Positions 54,390 to 64,000 of a stretch of 64,000 nucleotides of DNA are shown here, in pieces. Numbering within the stretch: position 1 is the stretch's first letter; every line of letters begins with the position of its first letter. Under the pieces are notes generated by a model. That model was not told the origin of the DNA, did not search any database, and worked only from the letters and a program-made list of their open reading frames with translations. Where the stretch lies: positions 56,702,932 through 56,766,931 of the forward strand of contig CM048844.1 in assembly GCA_026545765.1 (NCBI GenBank), in the 5' to 3' direction. The DNA comes from Plantago major. Taxonomy: Eukaryota; Streptophyta; Magnoliopsida; Lamiales; Plantaginaceae. A program made the position numbers and the translations under genes.

Positions 54390-55644
54390 TGATGAGACTA
54401 TAATTTAGAGTCTCATTTGGTTCTTTTTAGCGGTCTTTGTTAGTCTTCGGTTATTGTTTTCTAGTGTTTCTTCTACGTTTTTATGCTTTGGTATTTTGAT
54501 GTTGTTTTACATGAATCGATGATTTTGAGCCAAAATAAGGGCAAGATGATTAATACGGTTTGCCATGCAAGTAGAATTGCCGTGAGCTAATTAATTCTGC
54601 GGAGAAGATATCGCCGCGGCAAAGGAATTGGTCCGCCGCAATGAGATTTTGCGAATGCCTCCCCTGTTTTGGAGATCAGAGCCCGGCGCGGCGAAGTATT
54701 TTGTCCGCCGCAACGAGACTATTTATGGGACATATAAATCGATGAAAGAAGACTCGCCGCGGCGAGGTATTTGACCGCCGCGGCGAGAAGCGCAGGATCA
54801 GAGTTTTGCTTTCCTTATTAGATTAGATTTTGGATTCTTTCTTTCATACTTCTTTTAACCTAGTTCATAGAGAAAAAACTCGATATTCATACTTTGACAT
54901 TGATAACGATTTGGAGCTTGATTTTGCTTATTCATCGAAGGATTGATATCGAATCCCTGATTACTATGGTAAATCTCTATTGTTTTATCTTATTCAATTC
55001 GTTCTTACTCTGCTTCTCGAATTGTTTGAGCTTGCATGCGATTATCATTCTGTTTGTGTTAATCATGAGCAATATTTTGTATTCTTTCATCCTTGCTTCG
55101 ATTATGAGTAGCTAAATCACTCCGAACATGGTAGTTATGTGACGGTTATGCATATTCGCTTCTAGGGTTTAGATTCATTCATATAGGTTCGTCTATCTTT
55201 AAATGTTCGTAAAACCTTCAATCCAATAAGCTAGATTAAGACTTTCAAAATCGTTTCCGGTTAAGGATCGTGGATTGACGACCCATGATTTCTCTATTTC
55301 AAAATATTCAAATAACGATTGGTTGGATTGGATTGATTGATTTATGTACACCGACCGTGTGATAAGTATGAACGATTTCCCTAGAGCGAATTAGCATTAC
55401 TTGATCATAACTACTGTGTTCTCACTATGTCATTGATTTAAACCATTTATTTGCTTTATTCTGATTTCTAGTTTAGAAAGTATGCAAAACCTAAATCATT
55501 CAATCTGTTTTCACAAGTAACTGTTTGCTCTCAATTTGTTGTGGTAGCTTAATTGGTTCCTTAGCAAACGATCTTGTGGTTAGCATTTTCTGTCTACAAC
55601 AACTGCTTACTACTTGTTAACTAAGTATTAATTTGAGCACATCA
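54390..55644 (+). repeat. 5' LTR of the gag-protease gypsy element
   Basis: TGATGAG...CATCA, 1255 bases. It contains clustered GCCGCGGCGA palindromes (54610-54790) and a TATA-like CATATAAATC at 54731-54740. It pairs with 58604-59869. Confidence 0.92.
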
Positions 55645-55648
55645 AATT

Positions 55649-55666
55649 TGACGCCGTTCCCGGGGA
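55649..55666 (+). other. primer-binding site (tRNA-Asp type)
   Basis: TGACGCCGTTCCCGGGGA begins four bases after the LTR and differs by two bases from the complement of the plant tRNA-Asp 3' end (TGGCGCCGTTGCCGGGGA). This primer is typical of the Athila/Tat branch. Confidence 0.8.
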
Positions 55667-55811
55667 ATCAATTCCTACTGTAGCGCTTGATTGAAAATCA
55701 TTACTTGTTTTCCAACTTACCTGAAGTTTAGTGCACTAACAGAAACTAAGGATATTTCGAGGTATTCGTGTAGTGTAGCTCTAACAACAAAGTTGATCGA
55801 AGGACATTTCA

Positions 55812-56873
55812 ATGGCTCAGTTAACCTATGGAGCCTACGTGCAGCCCGACGAGGTTAAGGCCGGGAAAGCGGCAATCGTGTTGTCTAATGAGGCGAGGAA
55901 TTAGGAACTCAAAGCTCACCACTTCCATAATCTTCCCAAGTTCTACGAAATGGCCAATGAGGATGTGATAAGGTTCCTCAAGGAGTTTGAAGTACTGATT
56001 GCAGGGATTCCGTTGACAGTCGGAGGAGTAACAGTTTCAGATGGAGAGATAAGGAAGAAGATTTTTCCAATGTGCTTGCACGATAAAGCTAGGAACTGGC
56101 TGTTAAACCAACCTGGGGGTTCTCTACCTACTTGGGATTCTCTCTAAAAAGCCTTCGTGAATAAATTTTACCCTCCCGAGAGAACGCAACACCTTCGTAC
56201 TCAGATAATGCAGTTTCAACAGATGTACGATGAGACTTTCTATGAAGCTCGCAAACGCTTCTTACAGTTGCTATCTTAATGCCCGCACCATAGGATCGAC
56301 GAGATGAATCTGTGCATCAGATTTTATGAGGGTCTGAATTGGGAGTGTCAGAACATGGTTGATATGACGTGTAAAAATTCACTCCTGGAAGCATCCTCTG
56401 ACGAATTAAATGGTGTTTTCAAGAGACTGGAAACAGTGTCTCAACTCAAGGGTGCAATAAATAAATCTAGGGGAGCAGGATACCGAGCAGTGGAAGAGAC
56501 TCCAGGGCCGTGTATTACCGAGCTAGAAAAAGAAATCAGGAACCATATGGAGAGATCTGAGAGGTACTGGTTTGAGGCGCAGAAAATTCAGGAAAATAAT
56601 AACCAGAGGTTTGACAGTATTGAGCAATCGCAAAGAAGGCTGGAACATATATTGGGTGACTTGGTTGGGAAATTACAGCTCATGGAGAAAGGTAGACACC
56701 CAGCAGTCCAAGAAAACATTAGAGTTCTGGTAGTTGAAATAAATTTTGAAGAACCAGGGAAGGTTACATTTGTTGTTGCCACCTGTACCAATGAGGTTGA
56801 GAACTCTGCACTGCATTTAGGAACTCCAAAGAACGGTTCAAATGACCCATGTACTGACAGCGGAGCAGACTAA
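55812..56873 (+). pseudogene. gag of the non-autonomous gypsy element
   Basis: The frame starts at ATG 55812 (MAQLTYGAYVQ) and is read in one phase to 56873 through three stops: TAG at 55902, TAA at 56145 and TAA at 56277. The Retrotrans_gag core is clear: KFYEMANEDVIRFLKEFE, KIFPMCLHDKARNWL and FYEARKRFLQLL. A C-terminal coiled coil, LEKEIRNHMERSERYWFEAQ, follows. Each stop sits where a Gln codon would fit. No CCHC knuckle is visible before the frame ends. Confidence 0.8.
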
Positions 56874-56947
56874 AGACGTAGCCACTGTTGTATCAACGGG
56901 GGATGAAGTCGAGGAACCGAGTTCCGTGATTCCAGAAGAGGAGGCGA

Positions 56948-57556
56948 ATGCGGAGCAAGAAACTCATTGAACCGACCCCCACCATAGTCATTCCTAAGGT
57001 GGAAAAGAGTATGTTAAGCGATAGCTTTGATTTATTGGTAGCATTGGTGTTCAACTCAAAGTTACCTAATAGTCGAATCGGTGCTAGTTGCAACTTGATG
57101 ACTTTTGACACCTATGAAGACTTAGGCTTAAAAGGATTGGAGTTGTGCAGATGCTTTATGACTCTTGCTGGTGGAACCCGAAGCAGATGCATGGGGATTG
57201 TGGATGATGTTCCGGTTAAGCTGGATGGTATAACAATGATGACAAATTTTGTGGTAGTAAAATCGCCGAGGGTGAAGGGGAAAGAAATGGAAAAAGATAT
57301 GCTACTTCTAGGGAGACCCTTCATCTGCTCAACTCTCATGCTGGTGAATTTACATGCCCGAACCTGCACAATTGAGGTGCAAGGCAAGCGACGCGAACTG
57401 AAGGCCTATTATGCTCCATTATATTCTGTTTCACAGGTTGATAGCAGGAAATTCATTGGAGCACACACTGGACCCTTATATATACATACTTATCAACAAG
57501 GAAGAACAAGAGCTGCACCAACCGGAAGAGATAAGAACTTCCAGAGTACCCGTTAG
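56948..57556 (+). pseudogene. retropepsin-like protease domain of the gypsy element
   Basis: An open frame in a different phase from gag. LVALVFNSKLPNSRIGAS aligns with the segment before the plant gypsy protease active site, and LLLGRPFI with the second conserved motif. The expected catalytic Asp in the D-x-GAS motif is Arg (SRIGAS), so the enzyme as read would be dead. The protein ends without any RT sequence; noncoding DNA follows to the PPT. Confidence 0.75.
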
Positions 57557-58603
57557 CCAATGCGGAAGAGTCTTGTACATGACTTTAAAGGTACACCTGC
57601 AGGCAAGTCACTGTTGACCCCATTCTTTTTTTTCTTTAATCTACGCTTGAGGACATGGTTGAGTTTAGGTTTGGGGAGGGGGAATGTGCTCTCTAGTGTC
57701 TTGTCTACATTTTCTCTATTTTCTGAGACTCGAGAGTCTTTCGTCCTTTACTTTCTGTTTTGGTCATTTTTCTTTTCTTCTCTAGAGTCTTTCGTGAGTC
57801 ATTCTTCCAAGTTACGAAAACTTCTATTGTGATTGTTAAATCTGCTTGTTGCTTACGTTTTGGAAGATTCTCAGCTTAGATAGTGTAGTGGATTTAAGAT
57901 CTCGTAAGTTTGTTTTTCCTGTAAATAGAAAGTTTGTTTAACTCTTTAGTCCAAAAAGCCGGTGAGAAACTTTAAGCCGATGAAAAAATATTGTAATCAA
58001 GGCCAGGTGATCCTTTCGGGAAGTGCAAACACTCTTGTTTGCGCCTTTTCATTCTCATGTGTACTCAGTTAAGTTAAGTATGACGAACGACATGCTCTTC
58101 ATGTTTCATTTTGTCGAAATCCAGTGCATTGCGAAGAACCGGTTTGGGGAGAAGAAATCTGCTGTGTTATGATGTTATTGTTCAAATCTTGTAATATGAA
58201 TTCCCCCTGATTAGTTGAATCGTCTCGGAGTGTATCTATGGTGCTTGTCACCAACGTAGCTGCTAGGGCGTGTTTCAAATACTACCTATATACCAAGTGG
58301 TCTTAAAAAGCCATATGTCCGTGAGGGTTGATGGCACGACATAAACCCGACACGCATAAAAGTGCGGACTTCGCAAAATGTACACTACCAAAAAAGTGAG
58401 ACTAAAAGAGTCCATAGTGGCCAAATTGATTAGAATTTAATCATTTGATGGAAGTTGGTTGTATGTCTTGGCAAGCTGCTATACGCAAGGAAAAAGTCCC
58501 TTCTGTCACTTGGAAGATTGACTCGTTTGCGTGTTATTATGTGTCATAGTCTAGAGTCTAGTTTGTTTGCTCGGGGACGAGCAAAGGTTCGGTTTGGGGA
58601 GTT
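57557..58603 (+). other. noncoding 3' region and polypurine tract of the gypsy element
   Basis: It contains a PPT-like GGTTTGGGGAGGGGGAATG near 57667-57686. The true PPT, GGTTTGGGGAGTT, at 58591-58603 directly abuts the 3' LTR. The ~1 kb between is not coding. Confidence 0.7.
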
Positions 58604-59869
58604 TGATGAGACTATAATTTAGAGTCTCATTTAGTTCTTTTAAGCGGTCTTTGTTAGTCTTATGTTATTGTTTTCTAGTGTTTCTCAGACGCTTTTATGC
58701 TTTGGTATTTTGATGTTGTTTTACAGAATCGATGATTTTGAGCCAAAATAAGGGCAAGTCGATTAATGGTTTCGCCATGGCGAGGGATTCACCTGGCCAA
58801 GTAGAATTGCCGAGAGCTAATTAATTATGCGGAGAAGAGCTCGCCACGACGAAGCAATTGGTCCTCCGCGGCAAGATTTTGCGAATGCCTCCCCTGTTTT
58901 GGAGATCGGAGCCCGCCGCGGTGAAGTATTTGGTCCGCCGCGGTGATACTATTTATGGGATATATAAATGGATGAAAGAAGACTCGCCGTGGTGAGGTAT
59001 TTGGCTGCCACGGCGAGAAGCGCAGGATCAGAGTTTTGCTTTCCTTATTAGATTAGATTTTGGATTCTTTCTTTCATACTTCTTTTAACCTAGTTCATAG
59101 AGAAAAAACTCGATATTCATACTTTGACATTGATAACGATTTGGAGCTTGATTTTGCTTATTCATCGAAGGATTGATATCGAATCCCTGATTACTATGGT
59201 AAATCTCTATTGTTTTATCTTATTCAATTCGTTCTTACTATGCTTCTCGAATTGTTTGAGCTTGCATGCGATTATCATTCTGTTTGTGTTTCATGAGCAA
59301 TATCTTGTATTCTTTCTTACTTGGTTCGATTATGAGTAGCTAAATCACTCCGGACGTGGTAGTTACGATATCTTTGCGTATTCGCTTCTAGGGTTTGAAA
59401 TCGCTCATATAGGTTAGGTTTGTTCAAAGATCTTCGTAAAACCCTTCAATTCAATACTCTCGCTCAAAGATTCTCTAAAACGCCTTCGTTAAGGATCGTG
59501 GATCGACGAACCACGATTACTCTAGTTCAAATATCTTCAAACTCGCTTTGGTAAAGGTCGACTTGATAGTTTTCTCAGACACCACCGTGATAGTATGAAC
59601 GTATCCCTAGAGCGAATTAGCCTTGCTTGATCGTAACTACTGTGTTCCTTCTACCTCATTCATTCAAATCAATTGCATTGCATTTTCTGTTTTCTAGTTA
59701 TTAGAATTTCTCAAATTCAAACAAATCAAACTGTTTCTACAAGTAATTGTTTGTTTTCAAATCGTGTGGTAGCCTAATTGATTCCTTAGCGAACGATCTC
59801 GTGGTTGGCATTGACTATTTACAGCAACTGCTTTCTACCTGTTTTCTGAGTAGTAATTTGAGCATATCA
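58604..59869 (+). repeat. 3' LTR of the gag-protease gypsy element
   Basis: TGATGAG...CATATCA, 1266 bases, aligned with 54390-55644. It carries one extra block, CGCCATGGCGAGGGATTC, near 58770-58790. Confidence 0.92.
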
Positions 59870-59974
59870 TAATGCCATTAAAACATCAATGGACATCCTT
59901 AAAGATAATCCACTGGAAATTCAGTCACTACAATATTAAAACATTCAGTCATCCAAACGTTATAAAACATCTGT

Positions 59975-60172
59975 TATCACAGAAAAAAATTATGAGCATA
60001 TTGGTCCAAAGAAGCTTCAAACTCGCCTTCATCAAAGATAGTCATTCAGGCAATAACCAAAGGCCTTCTTGAATTCAATATCAGTCCTAAGCCATCCAAA
60101 ATGTGCTATAGCATTCTGCTGAATATGGCAAAAACATAGCCTATGTCTAGTTCTTTGACCAAAATATGCAGT
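59975..60172 (-). pseudogene. Mutator-like (FAR1-type) transposase fragment
   Basis: The minus-strand frame from 60172 reads TRHRLCFCHIQQNAIAHFG and ends at a TGA (60032). A second phase continues with TIFDEGEFEASLDQY. This matches the segment of MULE/FAR1 proteins with the pattern RHRLC-x-WHI-x-KNA, then EFE-x-x-W. It is about 65 codons with no remaining transposase core. It supports a Mutator-like origin for the surrounding element. Confidence 0.6.
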
Positions 60173-60199
60173 CGATTATTAAAAACACTCATTAAACAT

Positions 60200-60600
60200 T
60201 GATACTCAAAACTATAACAAACCATCTTAAAACCATAACATTTCCTATTAAAATCATAACAATTTCCTTTAAAACCATAACAATGCAGAAACATGCAACA
60301 CAAGCTAAAAAAAACCATAACAATGGTTGTTAAAACTGTAACAGTGCCTCTTAAAACCATAGCAATTCTTCTTAAAACTATAACAATGCCTTTTAAAACT
60401 ATAACCGTGCCTGTTAAAACATTGAAGCTTAAAACTATAAAAGTGCCTCTTAAAACCATAACAATGCCTGTTAAAACTATAACAAATCTGAAACATGCAA
60501 AACAAGCTTAAAACAATAATATTGATGCGTAACACTATAATAGTGTCTTTTAAAATTATAACAGTGTCCCTTAAAACTATAACAAAGATGCCATTTTAGG
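60200..60600. repeat. tandem array of a ~24-bp repeat
   Basis: TTAAAACCATAACAATGCC-like units, about 15 copies, with ACCATA/ACTATA variants. Inverted relatives (ATGGTTATAGTTTTAAG) lie at 50100-50135 and 54270-54340, so the motif marks both sides of the candidate MULE. Open frames across this array are products of the repeat. Confidence 0.85.
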
Positions 60601-60830
60601 TGGTGTACTAACATATAAGGCTAGCTTGAAAAAACTCTTACAATAAAATTCAATATCTTTTTGGTGTCCTAAAATCTAATTAAGTGGACTTCAAATTATA
60701 ACTACATTGATTTTAATAAACATATTTGGCATCCATTTAGTGTTAATTAACAACTAAATACTTATATTTAACTATTTCTTTATATGTAATCATCTAATTA
60801 AAGTGCTAATTAATTATATATGTCACACTG

Positions 60831-61045
60831 ATGTGCACTTGGGAATTTGAATGCGTTGTAGTGCCTGTAATTCTCAATTGCAATCAAAGATTAAATTTAT
60901 ATTCGCCAGAAGCTCTCAAACTAACAAAATAGTAGTAAGTTAACTCGGGATGCCGTTCTCCACGGACACTTAGCATAGGAACAAACAAGTAACGTTTGAA
61001 TTCTCGCATGCAGCATGATTGAAAGTAAACAGAATGCAAACTGAT
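60831..61045. repeat. diverged duplicate segment, copy 1
   Basis: From GATGTGCACTTGGGAATTTG to the GCAGCATGATTG region. It shares ATCAAAGATTAAATTTAT, an ACTCGGGATG...TTAGCATAGGAACAA block and the order of all landmarks with 61377-61585. Probably the end of another LTR element on the minus strand. Confidence 0.75.
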
Positions 61046-61376
61046 GATTGATTCGCAGTAAAACCTAATTATTCTTGGTTAAAATCGATGGTGTAAAGGA
61101 CCCCCGACCTCCCTCTTGCAATGCTACTCCCAACTTCCTAGTTAATATCCTACGCGATTATCTCTAACGACAGCAGGGCATAATACTATGGTGTCAAGGC
61201 GTAGTCAGCACGAGTACCCCTACTCAGTTCAATGAAACTATTATGTTACTCAGCAGAACATCACACCACGAAGGATGTATAGAGTTGTATAATCTCGATT
61301 TACGTCTAAGAACTATTCCATTAATATAACCCGACATATAAAGAAGTAGCAACATTAGAGTTTCGGCGGTTCGCCT

Positions 61377-61585
61377 TTGATGTGCACTTAGAGATTTGAT
61401 TTCGTTGTAGAACCTGCAATCCCAAAATAAAATCAAAGATTAAATTTATTTATGTCGGAAGTCTTCAAATCCACAGTTTATAGCGGAAAGCTGACTCGGG
61501 ATGTCGCTTTCGTTATTACACTTAGCATAGGAACAAGCAAATACCGTATGTAAATTGTATGCAGGAAATAAATAGATGATTGTAA
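61377..61585. repeat. diverged duplicate segment, copy 2
   Basis: Second copy of the segment at 60831-61045, about 545 bases downstream in the same orientation. It abuts the gypsy LTR that starts at 61588. Confidence 0.75.
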
Positions 61586-61587
61586 AG

Positions 61588-62715
61588 TGATGAGTCGATA
61601 TTTTAACGACTCATTTAGTCTTTTTTTTAGCCGTATTTTGTTATGTCTTCTAGCCTTTTTATTAGTATTTTAGTTCATTTTCATGTTTGGGTGTTTTGTG
61701 CCTTTTTGTACTTTTTAGGTGTTTTTTAGTTAAAAGGCAAGAAGATGGAGGATCAATGTGCAATTAAAGCTTTTCCAAAGCTTCTAGATGCACACAAGGG
61801 GAGGTTGAGAAAATGGAGTAAAAATAGGAAGAAGTGGGAAAATTGGAGGTTTCTCTGGATATGTACCTCACCGCGGTCCAGAAGGCCAAAAACAAGTTAC
61901 GAGCTGAAATCCAGTAGGCAGACCGCCGCGAGATGGTACAAGAAAGGAAGCTCACCGCAATGAGCACTGCCAGGACCAATTCAATGCACGATTTCTGGCA
62001 GTTTTTTTTCATTAATTCAAACTTCTACTTCCTTGCTCTTATAAATATACCACTTGTATCCAGTGTATTTCATATCTTCATACCTTCTAGTTATATTCTC
62101 TTTCAATTCAAGCATTGTAAACAATCTAGAGATTCAATCTCTCTTTCAATAGAATTTTATTTCCTTTCAAACGATCTCATGTCCTAGACGTATCCAGGTA
62201 TCAATCGTACAATTACTTATTTATTTTGTATGTGACAGGTTGTTATCTCTGATCACAGAACGCATGTTGTATCAATGTGAACTTGCTTTTATCGTTATCA
62301 TTAATTAGGCTATATCCGGATGAATGCATAGCTACTGACAGGCTTTTTGTAGCTCATATGTACTTATAGCCCTTATTTGATTGAACTAGCAATAGCAGGG
62401 CGATGATCTGCGACTAGGTAACCTTAATTGGTCCTCTTGTATCAGCACACTCCTTGAAATGATTTATTATCTTTGTTCTTTGTAAAATTGCATGATCTAG
62501 GTATTACCTTGTCTTGTGATTGTTAAGCTTTTATTCTAGGGTTGAAGTATCACAATCTATCACACTATCTGTTTACAACCAACACAAGCGAGTCTATTCT
62601 ATTTGAACTAGCTTGATCAATTCCTCGAGAGAATGATCCTGTGGTTAAGAGCATTGTCTATAACAATCTCTTTTTCTACTTGGGTTAATATAAGTAGTAA
62701 TTTCTTAGCGCATCA
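61588..62715 (+). repeat. 5' LTR of the right-hand gypsy element
   Basis: It starts TGATGAGTCGATATTTTAACG and ends GCGCATCA. TATA-like CTTATAAATA at 62037-62047. CACCGCGGT and GACCGCCGCGAG motifs at 61871 and 61920. Confidence 0.85.
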
Positions 62716-62721
62716 GAAATT

Positions 62722-62739
62722 TGGCATCGCTGCCGGGGA
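62722..62739 (+). other. primer-binding site (tRNA-Asp type)
   Basis: TGGCATCGCTGCCGGGGA, matching the complement of the tRNA-Asp 3' end apart from three bases. Confidence 0.75.
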
Positions 62740-62947
62740 GTTGATTCCTACGTTCTTTTAGAGTAGGATCAATTGTTCGTTGCGTTGTTTTTACTTTTCT
62801 TATATTTCAAAAACCATAGAAAAATACTCAAAAAATTTGAAAAATCCAAAAATAGTTATATTGCCTCGTTAGAATTGAAACTTCTAATTTGAACTTATAG
62901 AAACTGGTCCTGCTTTTCAGTTCAGTTGTTGGTTTCATTTCAGGTTT

Positions 62948-64000
62948 ATGTGTGGTAGACGATCGTTCAAATCACCGTTGACTGTGCATAACGACGAGGT
63001 GGAAAGGCTAATCCAGGAACGAAGAAGAAACTTGAGAAAAGTTGATATGGAGAAAGGAGACACAAGCACCAATTCAACCATTGATGCAATCATGGCTAAC
63101 GACTTGCAGATGTCAAGGTAACCGCCAATGCGCCTAGGTGGGAGTTTGGGGAGTACATGCAACCCACGGTGCAAGTGTCGGGATCTCCAATCGAGCTTTC
63201 TTCAGCTGCTAGGAACCTGGAGATCAAGAACCATCACTTTCATGATATGCCCAAGTTCTACGGGCATGCCAACGAGGATGTGATGAAGTTTCTCAAGGAG
63301 TTTGAGGCATTAGTGGGGCGAATTCCGATAGGCAGGAGCACCGGAGTGACGGACGGAGATGTCCATAAGAAATTATTTCCTATGTTCCTGCAGGACGTAG
63401 CAAAGACATGGCTCCTGCACCTTCTGGAGAACTCGTTGAGGACCTGGGAGGATGTGTACAAGGTTTTCATGGGGAAATATTTCCCCTATTCGAAGACCTC
63501 GAACCTGAGGAGTCAAATCGCCCACTTTTAGCAGCGATACGATGAGAGTATGTACGAGGCCAAGGAGCGGTTTAAGTACCTGTTGGCACAATGTCCAAAC
63601 CATCGGTTTGACATGATGACGTTGTGTTAAAGCTTCTATGAGGGGCTTGACACAACCACGCAAATGCTCGTGGACATGAGCTTGGGTGGCTCTATAATGC
63701 AGAGCATGATAGAAGAGATCGAGGCGGCCTTTGAGAAGTTGGCACATGTGTCTCAGCATAAGGGTCTTCGGGGCCGTGACAAAGGAAAAGGCGAAGCAAG
63801 AGCAGTCGAAGAAGTTGGGGATCCCAACTTAACCCAAATGCTAGAGGCAATGTAGCAGGCGAAGTTGGCTGCAACGGTTACCGCACCAAGCCCCCAATCT
63901 GATGAGGTATGTGGAGTGTGCTATAACATTAGACACAGTGCTAACATGTGCAGGTTGCAACAAGCCAAGGAGATGAACCCAAACCTCGCGGAGGAGGTGA
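62948..64000 (+). pseudogene. gag of the right-hand gypsy element (partial)
   Basis: The ATG at 62948 (MCGRRSFKSPL) opens a frame to TAA at about 63119. A shift moves to the frame of 63157, which continues to the window end through stops at 63529, about 63627 and 63853. The core has HFHDMPKFYGHANEDVMKFL, KLFPMFLQDVAKTWLL and YEAKERFKYLL, the Retrotrans_gag pattern. Near 63904-63950 a CCHC zinc knuckle C-x2-C-x4-H-x4-C (CGVCYNIRHSANMC) binds RNA. The stops at 63529 and 63853 fit original CAG codons. Confidence 0.85.

Larger units (their letters stand above)
54390..59869 (+). mobile_element. complete non-autonomous gypsy element with gag and protease only
   Basis: Two LTRs (54390-55644, 58604-59869) start TGATGAGACTATAATTTAG and end in ATCA. 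The 5-bp target duplication is TAATG on both sides (54385-54389 and 59870-59874). A PBS follows the first LTR and a PPT precedes the second. The internal region is only about 2.96 kb and encodes gag and a retropepsin-like domain; no RT, RNase H or integrase motif is found. It would need enzymes from a related full-length element. The LTRs have diverged visibly, so the insertion is not recent, although assembly errors inflate this. Confidence 0.9.
50020..60690. mobile_element. candidate MULE/foldback-like element hosting nested insertions
   Basis: The left end (TTGAAGTTTCTTAATTCGG then TTTAGGACA, about 50025-50055) is matched in inverted orientation at the right (TGTCCTAAA then TTAAGTGGACTTCAA, about 60664-60694). 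Next to both ends are copies of an ATAGTTTTAAG-type repeat, in opposite orientation on the two sides. Inside lies a fragment of MULE/FAR1-type transposase (59975-60172), a two-orientation repeat array, a retroposed coding fragment and a complete gypsy element. The TIR match is short and degraded, and the left end may be cut by the LINE, so limits and class are provisional. Confidence 0.4.
61588..64000 (+). mobile_element. gypsy (Athila/Tat-like) element, 5' part, cut by the window end
   Basis: LTR 61588-62715, PBS 62722-62739 and gag from 62948 onward. The same LTR family as 66-1236. It continues beyond the window, so completeness is unknown. Confidence 0.85.

Noticed and set aside
60106-60535. 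Open frames with periodic YSFNRHCYGFKRH or KTITMPVKTI peptides
   Set aside because: They are produced by the 24-bp tandem repeat on either strand.

Overview
This is nuclear DNA of a flowering plant, most likely a eudicot. The evidence is one intron-containing gene with plant-style GT-AG introns, for a plant kinesin-13 microtubule depolymerase, surrounded by plant Ty1/copia and Ty3/gypsy LTR retrotransposons, a LINE, a Stowaway MITE and Mutator-like (MULE/FAR1) remains. Nothing prokaryotic was seen, and no rRNA, tRNA or CRISPR. A 100-base run of N at 2400-2499 marks a scaffold join.

Layout. 1-2399: decayed gypsy element (LTR 66-1236 plus internal remnant). 2500-8807: kinesin-13 gene (KIN13B-like), + strand, 12 exons. 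8808-11165: 3' flank, then a FAR1/MULE-like fragment whose intron is filled by seven copies of a ~155-bp tandem repeat. 11272-38487: a large copia element on the minus strand (element B, Sirevirus-like). Its 3' LTR is split by a second, nearly complete copia element of the same family, also on the minus strand (element A, 11934-26890). 38500-46280: a third copy (element C) on the plus strand, head-to-head with B and lacking its 3' end. 46280-48250: AT-rich DNA with a short minus-strand gene start (TATA box, spliced leader, 51-codon reading frame). 48256-48517: Stowaway MITE. 48592-50015: 5'-truncated LINE. 50020-60690: a candidate MULE/foldback-like element. It holds a two-orientation array of short repeats, a retroposed coding fragment and a complete gypsy element that carries gag and protease but no RT or integrase (54390-59869, TSD TAATG). 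60831-61585: a duplicated ~210-bp segment. 61588-64000: start of another gypsy element (LTR, PBS, gag), cut by the window end.

How the parts relate. Only the kinesin looks like a conventional host gene. The copia elements share gag-protease-integrase-RT-RNase H order, then a purine-rich repeat zone, then a ~5-kb third gene of unknown function. In both A and B the third gene contains short exon-like modules bounded by consensus splice sites. The gypsy elements have primer sites matching the 3' end of tRNA-Asp, as in the Athila/Tat branch.

Caution on quality. Where paralogous copies can be compared, many CAG/CTG (and some CAA/TTG) sites in one copy read as CG-containing variants in another. 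The kinesin gene also has several one-base frameshifts at homopolymers between perfectly conserved motifs. Both patterns look like base-level assembly error, so broken frames here are not good evidence of pseudogenes. Coordinates of element edges were read by eye from TG...CA ends, PBS, PPT and duplications. Strongly decayed internal boundaries are approximate.
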